Made by a program: the position numbers and the translations under genes. Below are positions 22,716 through 30,824 of a stretch of 40,252 nucleotides of DNA, in pieces. Position 1 is the stretch's first letter; each line of letters begins with the position of its first letter. Source of the DNA: an uncultured Clostridium sp. (GTDB taxonomy: Bacteria > Bacillota > Clostridia > TANB77 > CAG-508); NCBI GenBank assembly GCA_900553015.1, contig USBY01000013.1:1-40252 (forward strand), read 5' to 3'. Under the pieces are notes generated by a model. That model was not told the origin of the DNA. It saw only the letters and a program-made list of their open reading frames with translations, and ran no database searches.

Positions 22716-22735
22716 ATTATGTTTACTATTAATTT

Positions 22736-23869
22736 CTACTCTTTACCATACATTTGCTTTCGTGTAAGTTCTAATAAATTTAATTTTGAAAATCCCTCTA
22801 CTTGCACTTTAGCTCTGTCTTTTCTAGTTTCTTCTACAAAACAATTTAATAACTTATTCTTGCTTATATCTTCTTGCATATCTATAAAATCTATTATAAT
22901 TATTCCACCAATATCACGTAATCTTAGTTGCTTTGCAATTTCTTTTGCAGCTTCTGTATTCACTTTTAATACTGTATCTTCCAAATTATCTTTACCTACA
23001 CATTTTCCAGAATTAACATCTATAGCTGTTAATGCCTCTGTCTTATCTATTACTATATATCCTCCGCATCTTAACCATACTTTGTTATTTTCTAAATCTT
23101 GTAATTCTTTCTGCATAGTATATTTTTCGAATACATTCTCTTCAAAATCGACTTTTACATCATTCTCTAAATTATATACTTTTAGAAAAATCTCTATTTC
23201 TTTATTAAATGCTTCATTATTAGTTATAATTCTATTCATCTTACCATCTGCTGTTCCTAGAATTAAAGACTTAATAATATCATTATTTTCTTCTATTAAA
23301 CATGGCAAATCACTTTCGTTTTCTAACATATCTTTTTGTATATTGTTCCACCTATTTACTAACCTTTGTATGTCTTGGCTGATTTCTTCTTCTGTTGCAG
23401 AAATACAACTTGTTCTTATAATCGCTCCAAAACCAGTAGGAATATATTTTTCTACTAATTCTTTTAGCCTTTGTTTTTGTGCTTCACCTTCTATTTTTCT
23501 AGAAATAGTTATAAAATTAGTTTTTGGCATTAAAACAATTTGTCTTCCTGTTAATTTTATATTAGCTGTTAATTTAGCTCCTTTTTGTTTTATTGGATTT
23601 TTTTGAACTTGTACTAATATTTTTTTATTTAATTTAATTTCTTCATTGATTTTGTACAAATCTTCAAAATGTATAAAGGCATTTTTTTCTTCACCAATAT
23701 CAACAAAGGCTGCTTTTATTCCTGGAACTATATTTTTTATAATACCAATATATATATTTCCTTCTATGTTGTCTTGATTCTTAATAATATATCTTTCTAC
23801 TATATTGTAATCTTCTATTAAAGTCGCAACTTTTTCATTGGTATCAACTTTTATTCTTATTTCTTGCAT
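22736..23869 (-). CDS. rng: Ribonuclease E/G family protein, short form
   Basis: An endoribonuclease of rRNA maturation and mRNA decay. The S1 domain spans residues 30-115 (GNIYIGIIKNIVPGIKAAFVD). The RNase H-like and DNase I-like parts carry the catalytic aspartates in ALTAIDVNSGK and IIIIDFIDM. The protein ends at NLLELTRKQMYGKE, at 377 aa. Family members normally continue past the ELTRKR segment with a zinc-link (CPxCxG) and a small dimerisation domain, and neither is present. The stop is followed within 21 bp by a REP-like hairpin and then rimO. Either this is a natural short form or the 3' end has been lost. AAAGGG precedes ATG 23869. Confidence 0.88.
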   Translation of the reverse strand: MQEIRIKVDTNEKVATLIEDYNIVERYIIKNQDNIEGNIYIGIIKNIVPGIKAAFVDIGEEKNAFIHFEDLYKINEEIKLNKKILVQVQKNPIKQKGAKLTANIKLTGRQIVLMPKTNFITISRKIEGEAQKQRLKELVEKYIPTGFGAIIRTSCISATEEEISQDIQRLVNRWNNIQKDMLENESDLPCLIEENNDIIKSLILGTADGKMNRIITNNEAFNKEIEIFLKVYNLENDVKVDFEENVFEKYTMQKELQDLENNKVWLRCGGYIVIDKTEALTAIDVNSGKCVGKDNLEDTVLKVNTEAAKEIAKQLRLRDIGGIIIIDFIDMQEDISKNKLLNCFVEETRKDRAKVQVEGFSKLNLLELTRKQMYGKE

Positions 23870-23905
23870 TTTTTCCCTTTCTTAATAATAATAGTTTAGG
23901 CAAAT

Positions 23906-24463
23906 TTAATTATACATATTCATTGTTTTATCTATTCCATAAGTTATAATATCACATACTGCATCTGCTGCTTTTTTAGTTGATTCATTTAATATGTCAC
24001 GCTCTTCACCTTGTAGTTTTTGAAGTACATACCCTATCATCATTTCCTTAAACATTGGTTTTCCAATTCCAACTCTAATTCGTGGAAATTCTTCTGTTTG
24101 TAGCTCTTCTACAACAGATTTCATTCCATTGTGTGTACCTGGTCCACCCTTTTTTCTAATTTTAATTTTGCCAATATCTACATCTATATCATCATATATA
24201 ACTATTATATTTTCTGATGGAATTTTATAAAAATCTTTGTATTTTATAATAGCCTCTCCACTTAAGTTCATATATGTTTGAGGTTTTAATAAAATTACTT
24301 TTTCATTATTTATCATTCCATCACCATATAAAGCTTTAAATTTCTCTTTAGTAACATTTATATTAAGTTTTTGGCTTAAATGGTTTATTGTATCAAACCC
24401 CATATTATGCCTTGTGTTTGAATATTCCCCTTCTGGATTTCCCAATCCTACAATTAAATACAT
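23906..24463 (-). CDS. pth: Peptidyl-tRNA hydrolase
   Basis: The enzyme cleaves the ester bond of peptidyl-tRNAs released from stalled ribosomes, recycling tRNA. The 185-aa product starts with the family signature LIVGLGNPEGEYSNTRHNMGF, with the catalytic His19 and Asn9. It continues with LLKPQTYMNLSG and IVIYDDIDVDIGKIKIRKKGGPGTHNGMKSV, which carries the catalytic Asp and the substrate-binding Asn. The length is typical. AGGAGG lies just upstream of ATG 24463, and a REP-like pair begins 17 bp upstream of the start. Confidence 0.96.
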   Translation of the reverse strand: MYLIVGLGNPEGEYSNTRHNMGFDTINHLSQKLNINVTKEKFKALYGDGMINNEKVILLKPQTYMNLSGEAIIKYKDFYKIPSENIIVIYDDIDVDIGKIKIRKKGGPGTHNGMKSVVEELQTEEFPRIRVGIGKPMFKEMMIGYVLQKLQGEERDILNESTKKAADAVCDIITYGIDKTMNMYN

Positions 24464-24480
24464 TTTATCCTCCTATAGTG

Positions 24481-24568
24481 TTTTAGGGACGGTGCTAAAA
24501 TCCCTGTTTTTAATAACTATTGCATAAATATAAAATAGAGGGAAAAAAGGAACGTCCCCAAATCCCGA
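24481..24568. repeat. REP-like inverted pair between pth and the vanW-like gene
   Basis: Unit 1: TTTTAG (24481-24486) pairs with CTAAAA (24495-24500), loop GGACGGTG. Unit 2 (24540-24568) carries AGGAACGTCCCC in the opposite sense and matches 20553-20581 base for base. It ends 8 bp before the stop of the next gene. Confidence 0.7.
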
Positions 24569-24576
24569 CTATTTTA

Positions 24577-26061
24577 TTAATGTCTTTTATATGTATCTTT
24601 ATTGATTCTTTCTGAACTTATTACTTGTCCATTTTGTCTTACTGTTTTATATGTTTCTGATTTTATACTTGTAGCTGTAGTTTCGGTAACTCTTGATGTA
24701 ATCTCTACATCGTAATCTGGATTTTCTTTTAATCCATAAATCTCACATTTTGCTACTCCACCACTTACAGTACATAAAATTTTTACTGGATAGTTTCTTG
24801 TGTTTTTAAACTTAAAATCTATTGAACCATATACAACTGTAGCATCTCTACCTGCTTTTGCATATGATGGTACAAATTGATGGTTTCTTCTTTCTACTAT
24901 TTCTAAGTTTGAATATAACACAGCGTTGTATAATGTTGTAGATATTTGGCAGATTCCTCCACCAAGACCATCAACGACCTCACCATTCTGATACATAGCT
25001 GCTTCTTTATATCCTGCAGCTATAGTTCTCTCTCCAACAACAGTATTATATGAAAATGTTTCACCTGGCATTAATACTGTTCCATTTATTTTTTCTGCTG
25101 CTAGTCTTAAGTTTGTTGTTCTGTCTGTATCTCTTGCATTATAATTCGTAGAAAATTTTGCAAGTAAATCTGGAAAAGCTTCTGTTCCAATCATATTTGT
25201 TGTAACACTTGGTGCAGTATATTTTAATGGAATTTCATATTCATCTTTAACTTCATTTAACATATCTTTTGCTTCGTCAACAGATATATTAAAATCTACA
25301 CCATTTTCATGTGGATATACCACATATGGATTTGTTGTATAATAAGCATTAACAGGTTCTTTGTATATCTCATTATGAATTTTATCTATATCTATTGCAT
25401 CAGGGTCTTTCGCAACTGTTACAAGTTCTATTTTGCTACTTGCATATGTTAAATCCTGAATTTTGTTTTTTATATTTTCTATAGATGGTGTTACATCTAC
25501 TATATTACCAGATTTTCCTCTAGTAATAATTAATTTATTTCCTTCTACATAATAACTACTTTGTACAACAGTATCTGGCAATTTTGTTGATATATCATTA
25601 AGAATAGAAGTACATTGTTCTGTATTTACTGTAACGTTAAGTTCTAAATCACTAACAGCAACCAAATTTTTTATTATTGTACCCATATTCTTAAAAATAT
25701 TGCTATCTCTTCCAATGTTATATGCTCTATTTACTGCTTCTTTAATATTTAGGTTTGCCCCTAAATCGTCTAAGTTTAATTGAGTTTCGTATTCACCATG
25801 AACTACTGTTAAATTGTTTGGCAATACATTATTAAACTCGTTAGTTACTTTTTCTATTGCTTGCTCCTTTGTTAAGCCAGCTACTTCAACACCTTTTATA
25901 TAAATACCTGTTATAATTTTATCACTTGAAGATATATATAGTGTTATCCCTAAAAATAAAATAAAAAAGATTACTATGAAACTTATAAAAACTATTCCTA
26001 AAACTGTTCCTACTTTTAAATTTTCTTTATTTTCTACTATTTTTAAATCTGTTGTTTCCAA
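24577..26061 (-). CDS. VanW-family membrane protein with peptidoglycan-binding-like domains
   Basis: An envelope protein of unknown reaction. The 494-aa product has one N-terminal membrane helix (about residues 18-47) and an extracellular region with two PG_binding_4-like modules (about 60-170, GVEVAGLTKEQAIEKV; and about 200-280). A VanW domain follows (about 300-440), with MPGETFSYNTVVGERT, GGGICQISTTLYNAVLYS and RNHQFVPSYAKAGRDATV, all strong family signatures. A G5-like tail ends it. Start codon TTG 26061 with AAAGGAG upstream. Promoter TTGTAT, 17 bp, TATAAT at 26098-26126. VanW-family genes often go with vancomycin-resistance or cell-wall loci, but no van cluster is present here. Confidence 0.9.
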   Translation of the reverse strand: METTDLKIVENKENLKVGTVLGIVFISFIVIFFILFLGITLYISSSDKIITGIYIKGVEVAGLTKEQAIEKVTNEFNNVLPNNLTVVHGEYETQLNLDDLGANLNIKEAVNRAYNIGRDSNIFKNMGTIIKNLVAVSDLELNVTVNTEQCTSILNDISTKLPDTVVQSSYYVEGNKLIITRGKSGNIVDVTPSIENIKNKIQDLTYASSKIELVTVAKDPDAIDIDKIHNEIYKEPVNAYYTTNPYVVYPHENGVDFNISVDEAKDMLNEVKDEYEIPLKYTAPSVTTNMIGTEAFPDLLAKFSTNYNARDTDRTTNLRLAAEKINGTVLMPGETFSYNTVVGERTIAAGYKEAAMYQNGEVVDGLGGGICQISTTLYNAVLYSNLEIVERRNHQFVPSYAKAGRDATVVYGSIDFKFKNTRNYPVKILCTVSGGVAKCEIYGLKENPDYDVEITSRVTETTATSIKSETYKTVRQNGQVISSERINKDTYKRH

Positions 26062-26097
26062 TTTTTTCTCCTTTGATAATATATAAAATGCACATAT

Positions 26098-26126
26098 ATT
26101 ATACTATATTTCGACTATATATACAA
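26098..26126 (-). promoter_or_regulatory. Promoter of the vanW-like gene
   Basis: Minus strand TTGTAT (26121-26126), 17 bp, TATAAT (26098-26103), 37 bp before the TTG start. Confidence 0.6.
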
Positions 26127-26132
26127 TTATAA

Positions 26133-26178
26133 TTTGTACTTTTTAAAGTACAAAAAAGGAGTAGTTTTTACTACCCCC
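26133..26178 (-). terminator. Terminator of the coupling-protein operon
   Basis: On the minus strand GGGTAG and CTACTCC flank a short A-rich loop and are followed by TTTTTT (about 26152-26178). A second near-perfect 22-bp palindrome, TTTGTACTTT with AAAGTACAAA (26133-26154), follows directly. Confidence 0.65.
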
Positions 26179-26188
26179 CTTAATTTTT

Positions 26189-27754
26189 TTAGTCATCATC
26201 TGTTCCAAATAACTCGTCAAATTTTGCTTCCAACGCTTTTTCCAAATCTATATTATTTACTTCTTCGTCATTATCCTCTAATGGGATTTCCATTGGCTTA
26301 GACTTTGGTTTTGTAAAATCTGAAGTATTTGTATTTTGAGCTCCTCCACCATTTGTACTACCTGTTGACACATTAGCAGTTTCCTTATTAGGAGTGCTTG
26401 GTTCATCATCAGCAAACAAGTCGTCTAAAGATTCTACTTTTAAATCCTGAGCTTTTGTTTCTGAACTTGCTGAATACGGATTTGCTGGGTTAAATATTCT
26501 CCATTCTCCTCTTTCGCCTACTTCTGCATCATTATGGCTTATTTCTAATCTAGCCATTTCCCTACCCATTGGTTTTCTGAAGTAGTAGAATTTATTCGCT
26601 TTGATTGGCCTTACACCTTTAACAAATATGATACACATATCATTGTCAAATCTTCTTAACTCATCTGGTGTAAGTAATGCTCTACCCATTATTTGGTCAG
26701 AATCACTTGAACCAGATTTCCAACCGCCTTTATCACGGTTTGTTGAATGGCTATCCCTTGAAATTGTTTTTTCTCCTAACGCTTTAGAGAAATATTCCAA
26801 TGTTTTTGTAGAGTTACTTCCTAAGAATACGTGTGTATCACAGTTACCAATTATAGTTTCATATGACTTTTCATAAACAGCCTCTAATTGGTCTAAGTTT
26901 TGTAAGATAACACTAAATGAAATTCCTCTACTTCTTGATGTAGATATCTTTTTATCAAAGTCCGGTATTTGACCAATGTTTGCAAACTCATCTAGTATGA
27001 AGAATGTTTTTTCTGGTAATTTACCACCAGCTTTATCTGCATAATCATATAATTGTTGAATCATCTGTGAGAAGAAAATTGTAAGTAAGAAATTATATGT
27101 TGTATGTGTATCTGAAGAAACTACATATACAGCTGTTTTTTCTTGTCCAATTTCTTCAAAATTTATTGTATCTGATGATGTTAGATCTGCTATATCTTTA
27201 CTATCAAATTTACCTAATCTAGATTGTAATGTACTTAAAATAGAACCTCTTGTTTTTTCTGGTGCTATTTCGATTGATTTATAGTTCTTTCTTGCTGGGT
27301 GTGTATAATCTAATTGATTAATCAAATCACCTAACAAACTTGTTCCACCACTATCATTTGCAGCCCTTACAAGCTCTGCACAGCTTGCTAAGTTTTGCTC
27401 TTCTGGTGGTCTTGTTGATATTAAATACCAAATTAAAGCTTTTAATAGGATTTCTGCCATATCATCCCAGAATGGGTCTGATGCTTTCTCACCACTTTGT
27501 CCTTTAACAATGGTATTTGCGATAATATCAACATCTATTTCATTTCTTATATGTGCTAATGGGTTGTACCCATCACTACACTCTGGATTAACTAAGTTTA
27601 ATACTCTTACTTTATAACCTTTAGATTTTAAATATCCTGCTGTTCTATCGTATAATTCACCTTTTGGATCTGTAAATATGTATGAACCTAAACATTGGTA
27701 TGCATTTGGTATAGAATATGATGCAGATTTACCAGAACCTGATCCGTCCAACAA
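26189..27754 (-). CDS. VirD4/TraG-like coupling ATPase, C-terminal part (frameshifted)
   Basis: The main ATPase part of a type IV secretion coupling protein. It begins inside the Walker A motif (GSGSGKSASYSIPN) and continues with FTDPKGELYDRT, the Walker B segment FFILDEFANIGQIPDF and SVILQNLDQLEAVY, all typical of VirD4/TraG. The last 120 residues are low-complexity and acidic. The apparent start (TTG 27754) is an artefact: the true N-terminus is in the upstream fragment, and one extra base near 27746 separates the two. Without that base the protein would read VVGGSGSGKS across the join and be 673 aa. No relaxase or other secretion genes are visible in the window. Confidence 0.85.
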   Translation of the reverse strand: MLDGSGSGKSASYSIPNAYQCLGSYIFTDPKGELYDRTAGYLKSKGYKVRVLNLVNPECSDGYNPLAHIRNEIDVDIIANTIVKGQSGEKASDPFWDDMAEILLKALIWYLISTRPPEEQNLASCAELVRAANDSGGTSLLGDLINQLDYTHPARKNYKSIEIAPEKTRGSILSTLQSRLGKFDSKDIADLTSSDTINFEEIGQEKTAVYVVSSDTHTTYNFLLTIFFSQMIQQLYDYADKAGGKLPEKTFFILDEFANIGQIPDFDKKISTSRSRGISFSVILQNLDQLEAVYEKSYETIIGNCDTHVFLGSNSTKTLEYFSKALGEKTISRDSHSTNRDKGGWKSGSSDSDQIMGRALLTPDELRRFDNDMCIIFVKGVRPIKANKFYYFRKPMGREMARLEISHNDAEVGERGEWRIFNPANPYSASSETKAQDLKVESLDDLFADDEPSTPNKETANVSTGSTNGGGAQNTNTSDFTKPKSKPMEIPLEDNDEEVNNIDLEKALEAKFDELFGTDDD

Positions 27755-28211
27755 CTAGCACATTTATATTTCCCATTTTATTTAATGGTAAATAATTGTC
27801 TTCTGCTAGAATAATTCCGCTCTTTTTACTTAAAACTTTATATTGTTCTCCGTGTTCTGCCCATCCACTAGAACCATGTTCTATATCTGTATATTCATTT
27901 TTAGGTGCTGCTTTTAGCAAACCAACTATTACAGCCGCTAAATAGAATATTGTAAAATATAAAATACTTTTACCAAATGTTCCTATATATGCACTCGAAA
28001 ATACAACTCCAAAACTTGAAAAAGGGCTAGTGATATATTTTCCTAGTTGTTCGAAAAAAATCTCGAAATCAAATGCTCCTGATTGTACCGCCTCTGTAAT
28101 AGAAGCAGAAAATGGAGCAACTCCTAGGATTATAATTACTAACCATAATATTGCAAATATTATTATTTTCTTTTTGCCATTTTCTAACATACCCTGTAAC
28201 TTATAATTCAT
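27729..28211 (-). CDS. VirD4/TraG-like coupling ATPase, N-terminal part (frameshifted)
   Basis: The membrane-anchoring part of the coupling protein. Two membrane helices (about 15-35 and 80-105) flank an extracytoplasmic loop, then EHGSSGWAEHGEQYKVLSKK and ILAEDNYLPLNKMGNINVLVVG, the classic approach to Walker A. The frame then turns into RIRFW and stops. No slippery heptamer is visible at the join (GTTGTTGGACGGATC), which argues against programmed frameshifting and for a mutation or sequencing error. The ribosome site is weak (GGGATG). It follows the 114-aa gene by 26 bp. Confidence 0.82.
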   Translation of the reverse strand: MNYKLQGMLENGKKKIIIFAILWLVIIILGVAPFSASITEAVQSGAFDFEIFFEQLGKYITSPFSSFGVVFSSAYIGTFGKSILYFTIFYLAAVIVGLLKAAPKNEYTDIEHGSSGWAEHGEQYKVLSKKSGIILAEDNYLPLNKMGNINVLVVGRIRFW

Positions 28212-28237
28212 TTATTTCATCCCTATCTTTTGTGATA

Positions 28238-28582
28238 TTATCTTGAAGAATCGTCTTCTTTTGCCTCTTTAGCTTTAGCTTCAAGTTTTTGTTTAGTTAC
28301 ACTTCTTCCTCTTGCAATTCTTGTTTCTGCAACTTCTTTAGTTGTTACCTTATGTCCTTGTTTTTCTAGTTCTTTTGCCATCTTTGCAAGCATTTTTGCT
28401 TCAGCACTATTTTCTGGTGCTAAAGTTTTATTTCTCTTAGTATCTGGAAATATCTGAGGCAAATCCTTAACATTTTCTGTAGAAAAAACTCCAAAAGATA
28501 TTTCTTTTGCACCTTCAATAAAAGTAATTCCACGACATTCTGCTTGTTTTTCTTTTTCAGATACGTTATCTGTTTTGTTCAT
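28238..28582 (-). CDS. Hypothetical charged protein (114 aa) in the coupling-protein operon
   Basis: I do not recognise this protein. Residues 1-60 are mixed, with a short beta-like stretch GITFIEGAKEISFGVFS. Residues 60-114 are Lys/Glu/Ala-rich and probably helical (EAKMLAKMAKELEKQGHK, then KQKLEAKAKEAKEDD). There are no membrane segments or cysteine motifs beyond one Cys. GGAGAGGGGAG precedes ATG 28582. It lies between the 186-aa gene (17 bp gap) and the TraG-like gene (26 bp gap), so it is co-transcribed and may be an accessory of that system. Confidence 0.7.
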   Translation of the reverse strand: MNKTDNVSEKEKQAECRGITFIEGAKEISFGVFSTENVKDLPQIFPDTKRNKTLAPENSAEAKMLAKMAKELEKQGHKVTTKEVAETRIARGRSVTKQKLEAKAKEAKEDDSSR

Positions 28583-28599
28583 TAGAACTCCCCTCTCCT

Positions 28600-29160
28600 T
28601 TAATCTTTTTTCTCTTTTATTTCGAAAGCAAAATAAGGTTTATTTGCTTTTAGTTTGCATTTTCCTCTAACTTCGTTAGCCTCTTCATCAAAATATACCA
28701 TAGGCTTAACTTCTTCTGTTGTTTCTGGATCTATAATTGAAATTTGTCTCTTAAAATTTGGTGTATATTTAAATTCTTTATATTCTTTATCTGTATCAGA
28801 ATAAAGAGTATTAAATTTTAAAGGCATTGGCTTTTTAGATATAGTTATCTTGTCGCCTTGTAGTATTGCCATATTTATTACTACTCTATCTTTACCAAAA
28901 GATAATATAACAAGTTCGTCTTTGTTGTCAGAAGGATCATCTATATAAAATGTTTTCTTTTTCTTGTCACCATACATTTCTTCTGTATAATCCAATCTTG
29001 TTACTGTATATTTTGGTGCTTTCGCTAAATCTTCTTTTAATGTTTCATTTATTTGATATACTACTGTATTTACGTTATTTGGATCCATTATACTAAAATG
29101 TTTTCCTTCCCAAACGTACATATTTATACACCCCACACTTCTACGATTTTCTATATACAT
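28600..29160 (-). CDS. Hypothetical protein (186 aa), first gene of the coupling-protein operon
   Basis: I do not recognise this protein. It looks soluble, with alternating strands (YTVTRLDYTEEMYGDKKKKTFYI, then ELVILSFGKDRVVINMAIL) and a Lys/Glu-rich tail. The start is uncertain. ATG 29160 lies in the 3' arm of a leader hairpin and has no ribosome site, whereas ATG 29121 (MYVWEGKHF, 173 aa) follows GTGGGGTG and makes a natural N-terminus. It is transcribed from an exact consensus promoter (29191-29219), strong for an accessory gene. The operon order is 186-aa, 114-aa, TraG-like. Confidence 0.7.
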   Translation of the reverse strand: MYIENRRSVGCINMYVWEGKHFSIMDPNNVNTVVYQINETLKEDLAKAPKYTVTRLDYTEEMYGDKKKKTFYIDDPSDNKDELVILSFGKDRVVINMAILQGDKITISKKPMPLKFNTLYSDTDKEYKEFKYTPNFKRQISIIDPETTEEVKPMVYFDEEANEVRGKCKLKANKPYFAFEIKEKKD

Positions 29161-29190
29161 AGTTTGTCTTTTGTAACACTACTATGTTTT

Positions 29191-29219
29191 ATTATACCTA
29201 ATTTGTAAGTTTTTGTCAA
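29191..29219 (-). promoter_or_regulatory. Consensus sigma-A promoter of the coupling-protein operon
   Basis: TTGACA (29214-29219), exactly 17 bp, TATAAT (29191-29196) on the minus strand. The leader can form ACATAGT/ACTATGT. Confidence 0.85.
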
Positions 29220-29238
29220 CCAATTTTAAGTTATTATG

Positions 29239-30141
29239 TTAATTTGCTCTTTTTCTTGGATTAAAGTTTGATATTTGTTCTAATTCCTTATATAACTTTT
29301 CTTCCTCTGCTGTTAATTCTTTTGGTACTATTATTTTTACTTCAGCTATTAGGTCTCCTCTTCCACCTTTTCCATCTTTGTAACCTTTTCCTTGAATTCT
29401 GACTTTTTCGCCACTTTCAATTCCCTTTGGTACGTAGACAGAAGCAGTGTCGTCTATTGTATCTATAGTAGCTCTTGTGCCTAAGGCAGCTTCCCATGGG
29501 GTTAATCGTAAATCTGTGTATAAATCTATTCCTTCTAACCTAAACCTTTTGCTATTTTGAATATTTACTTTTATAAATAAATCTCCGTTTTTACCACCAT
29601 TTATTCCAGCTTTTCCTTGGCCAATCAATCTAATCTTTTCTTGATTCCTAATACCTGCTGGGACTTTTACTACAAAAGTCTTCATCTTCCCTTTCAGAGT
29701 CCTAAGAGAAATTTTCTTTTCTGAACCGTAATATGTTTCCTCTATTGACATATTAATTTCTGTTTCTACATTCTCTCCTCTTATAGGAATTTTTTTCTTT
29801 ACTTTATCGTCGGATTTTTCCTCCTCACCAACGATATTTCCAAAAAACATTGTGAAAAATTCGGAAAATTTTGAGCCATTCTTTCTTTGGCTCTCTTCAT
29901 ACTTCTTCTTTTTTCCCACGTTATTATTCCATATTCTGTCATACTTTCGTTTAGAAGTAGAATTTGATAACACCCTATATGCTTCATTTATATCTTTAAA
30001 TCGTTCTTCTGCAAATTGATCATTAATATTAATATCTGGATGATATTTCTTTGCAGCTTCCCTATATGCTATTTTTAGTTCTTGAGGAGTTATCTTACTA
30101 GATTCTAAATTAAGTATTTTGTAATAGTCTTTGAAAATCAT
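29239..30141 (-). CDS. DnaJ-family co-chaperone without zinc finger (CbpA-like)
   Basis: A J-domain protein that stimulates Hsp70 (DnaK). The J domain (residues 1-70) contains HPD at 34-36 and FKDINEAYRVLSNSTSKRKYD. A short charged linker follows, then two C-terminal substrate-binding beta domains (about 120-285), with VETEINMSIEETYYGSEKKI and VKVPAGIRNQEKIRLIGQGKAG. The CxxCxGxG zinc repeats of DnaJ are absent, making this a type B protein at 300 aa. GGAGGATG precedes ATG 30141. No grpE or dnaK is in the window, so it is probably a secondary J protein. Confidence 0.9.
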   Translation of the reverse strand: MIFKDYYKILNLESSKITPQELKIAYREAAKKYHPDININDQFAEERFKDINEAYRVLSNSTSKRKYDRIWNNNVGKKKKYEESQRKNGSKFSEFFTMFFGNIVGEEEKSDDKVKKKIPIRGENVETEINMSIEETYYGSEKKISLRTLKGKMKTFVVKVPAGIRNQEKIRLIGQGKAGINGGKNGDLFIKVNIQNSKRFRLEGIDLYTDLRLTPWEAALGTRATIDTIDDTASVYVPKGIESGEKVRIQGKGYKDGKGGRGDLIAEVKIIVPKELTAEEEKLYKELEQISNFNPRKRAN

Positions 30142-30209
30142 TTAACATCCTCCACATTCATGGTGCCAACATTATATCACATAAAAATGTATTTTAAAAT
30201 AGGTTTTTT

Positions 30210-30794
30210 TCAATTTTTGTGTATTTTACCTTCATTTAACAATAAATCATTTCTAGCATTTATTGTTTCTGTGTGAATTAAGCCTTCATTTTTCACATTA
30301 TATGTAATAAATTCATTCATTAAAAAGATAAGAGCTTCATCAATATTTTGTAAAGATAATTCCCTACTCTTTTCTAAATTGAACCTTGTACCTTTTCTAT
30401 TTTCCTCGGTTTTGTCTGCTACATATATAATTTTTTCTAGCATACTCATATTTTTTCTGCCTGTTGTATGCCACTTTATGGCATTTGCCATATCTTCTGT
30501 AAAGCCATATTTTTTAGCTGCAATATCAGCTCCTATCTTTCCATGTAAAAGCGATGGTTTTACAGTTTCTATTTCATCTATCTCTATATTATTAGTCTTT
30601 ACATATTCTAGCATTTCTTCATCATTCATTTCTTTAGCTATATCATGTGCTATCCCTACCTTCTTGGCGGTCTCTTCTTGCACACCATATATTTTAGCAA
30701 GCTCTACAGCTTTTTTCGCAACACCCAAAGAATGTGTAAAACGATATTCTGATAAAACTGATTTTACATCATTTTCTATTTCTTCGTATTCCAT
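30210..30794 (-). CDS. yqeK: HD-domain hydrolase YqeK-like (symmetrical Ap4A hydrolase)
   Basis: A metal-dependent phosphohydrolase. YqeK-type enzymes split diadenosine tetraphosphate symmetrically to two ADP. In the 194-aa product the HD metal site is visible as RFTHSLGVAKKAVELA, GIAHDIAKEM, LLHGKIGADIAAKKYG, IKWHTTGRKNMSMLEKIIYVADKTE, the spacing and wording of the YqeK family. AAGGAGG precedes ATG 30794. In many Firmicutes yqeK lies with nadD and rsfS; here it sits downstream of ddl instead. Confidence 0.88.
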   Translation of the reverse strand: MEYEEIENDVKSVLSEYRFTHSLGVAKKAVELAKIYGVQEETAKKVGIAHDIAKEMNDEEMLEYVKTNNIEIDEIETVKPSLLHGKIGADIAAKKYGFTEDMANAIKWHTTGRKNMSMLEKIIYVADKTEENRKGTRFNLEKSRELSLQNIDEALIFLMNEFITYNVKNEGLIHTETINARNDLLLNEGKIHKN

Positions 30795-30824
30795 ATGTTA
30801 CCTCCTTGGTTGTTTTATCAAAAA

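Noticed and set aside
24577..26061. VanW-type gene and Ddl read as a vancomycin-resistance cluster
   Set aside because: They are 5 kb apart, and vanS/vanR, vanX, vanT and similar genes are absent; both are common chromosomal genes in Firmicutes.
27735..27754. Programmed ribosomal frameshift joining the two TraG-like fragments
   Set aside because: No slippery heptamer, stop-codon context or downstream structure is visible at the join, and the family is not known to use frameshifting.
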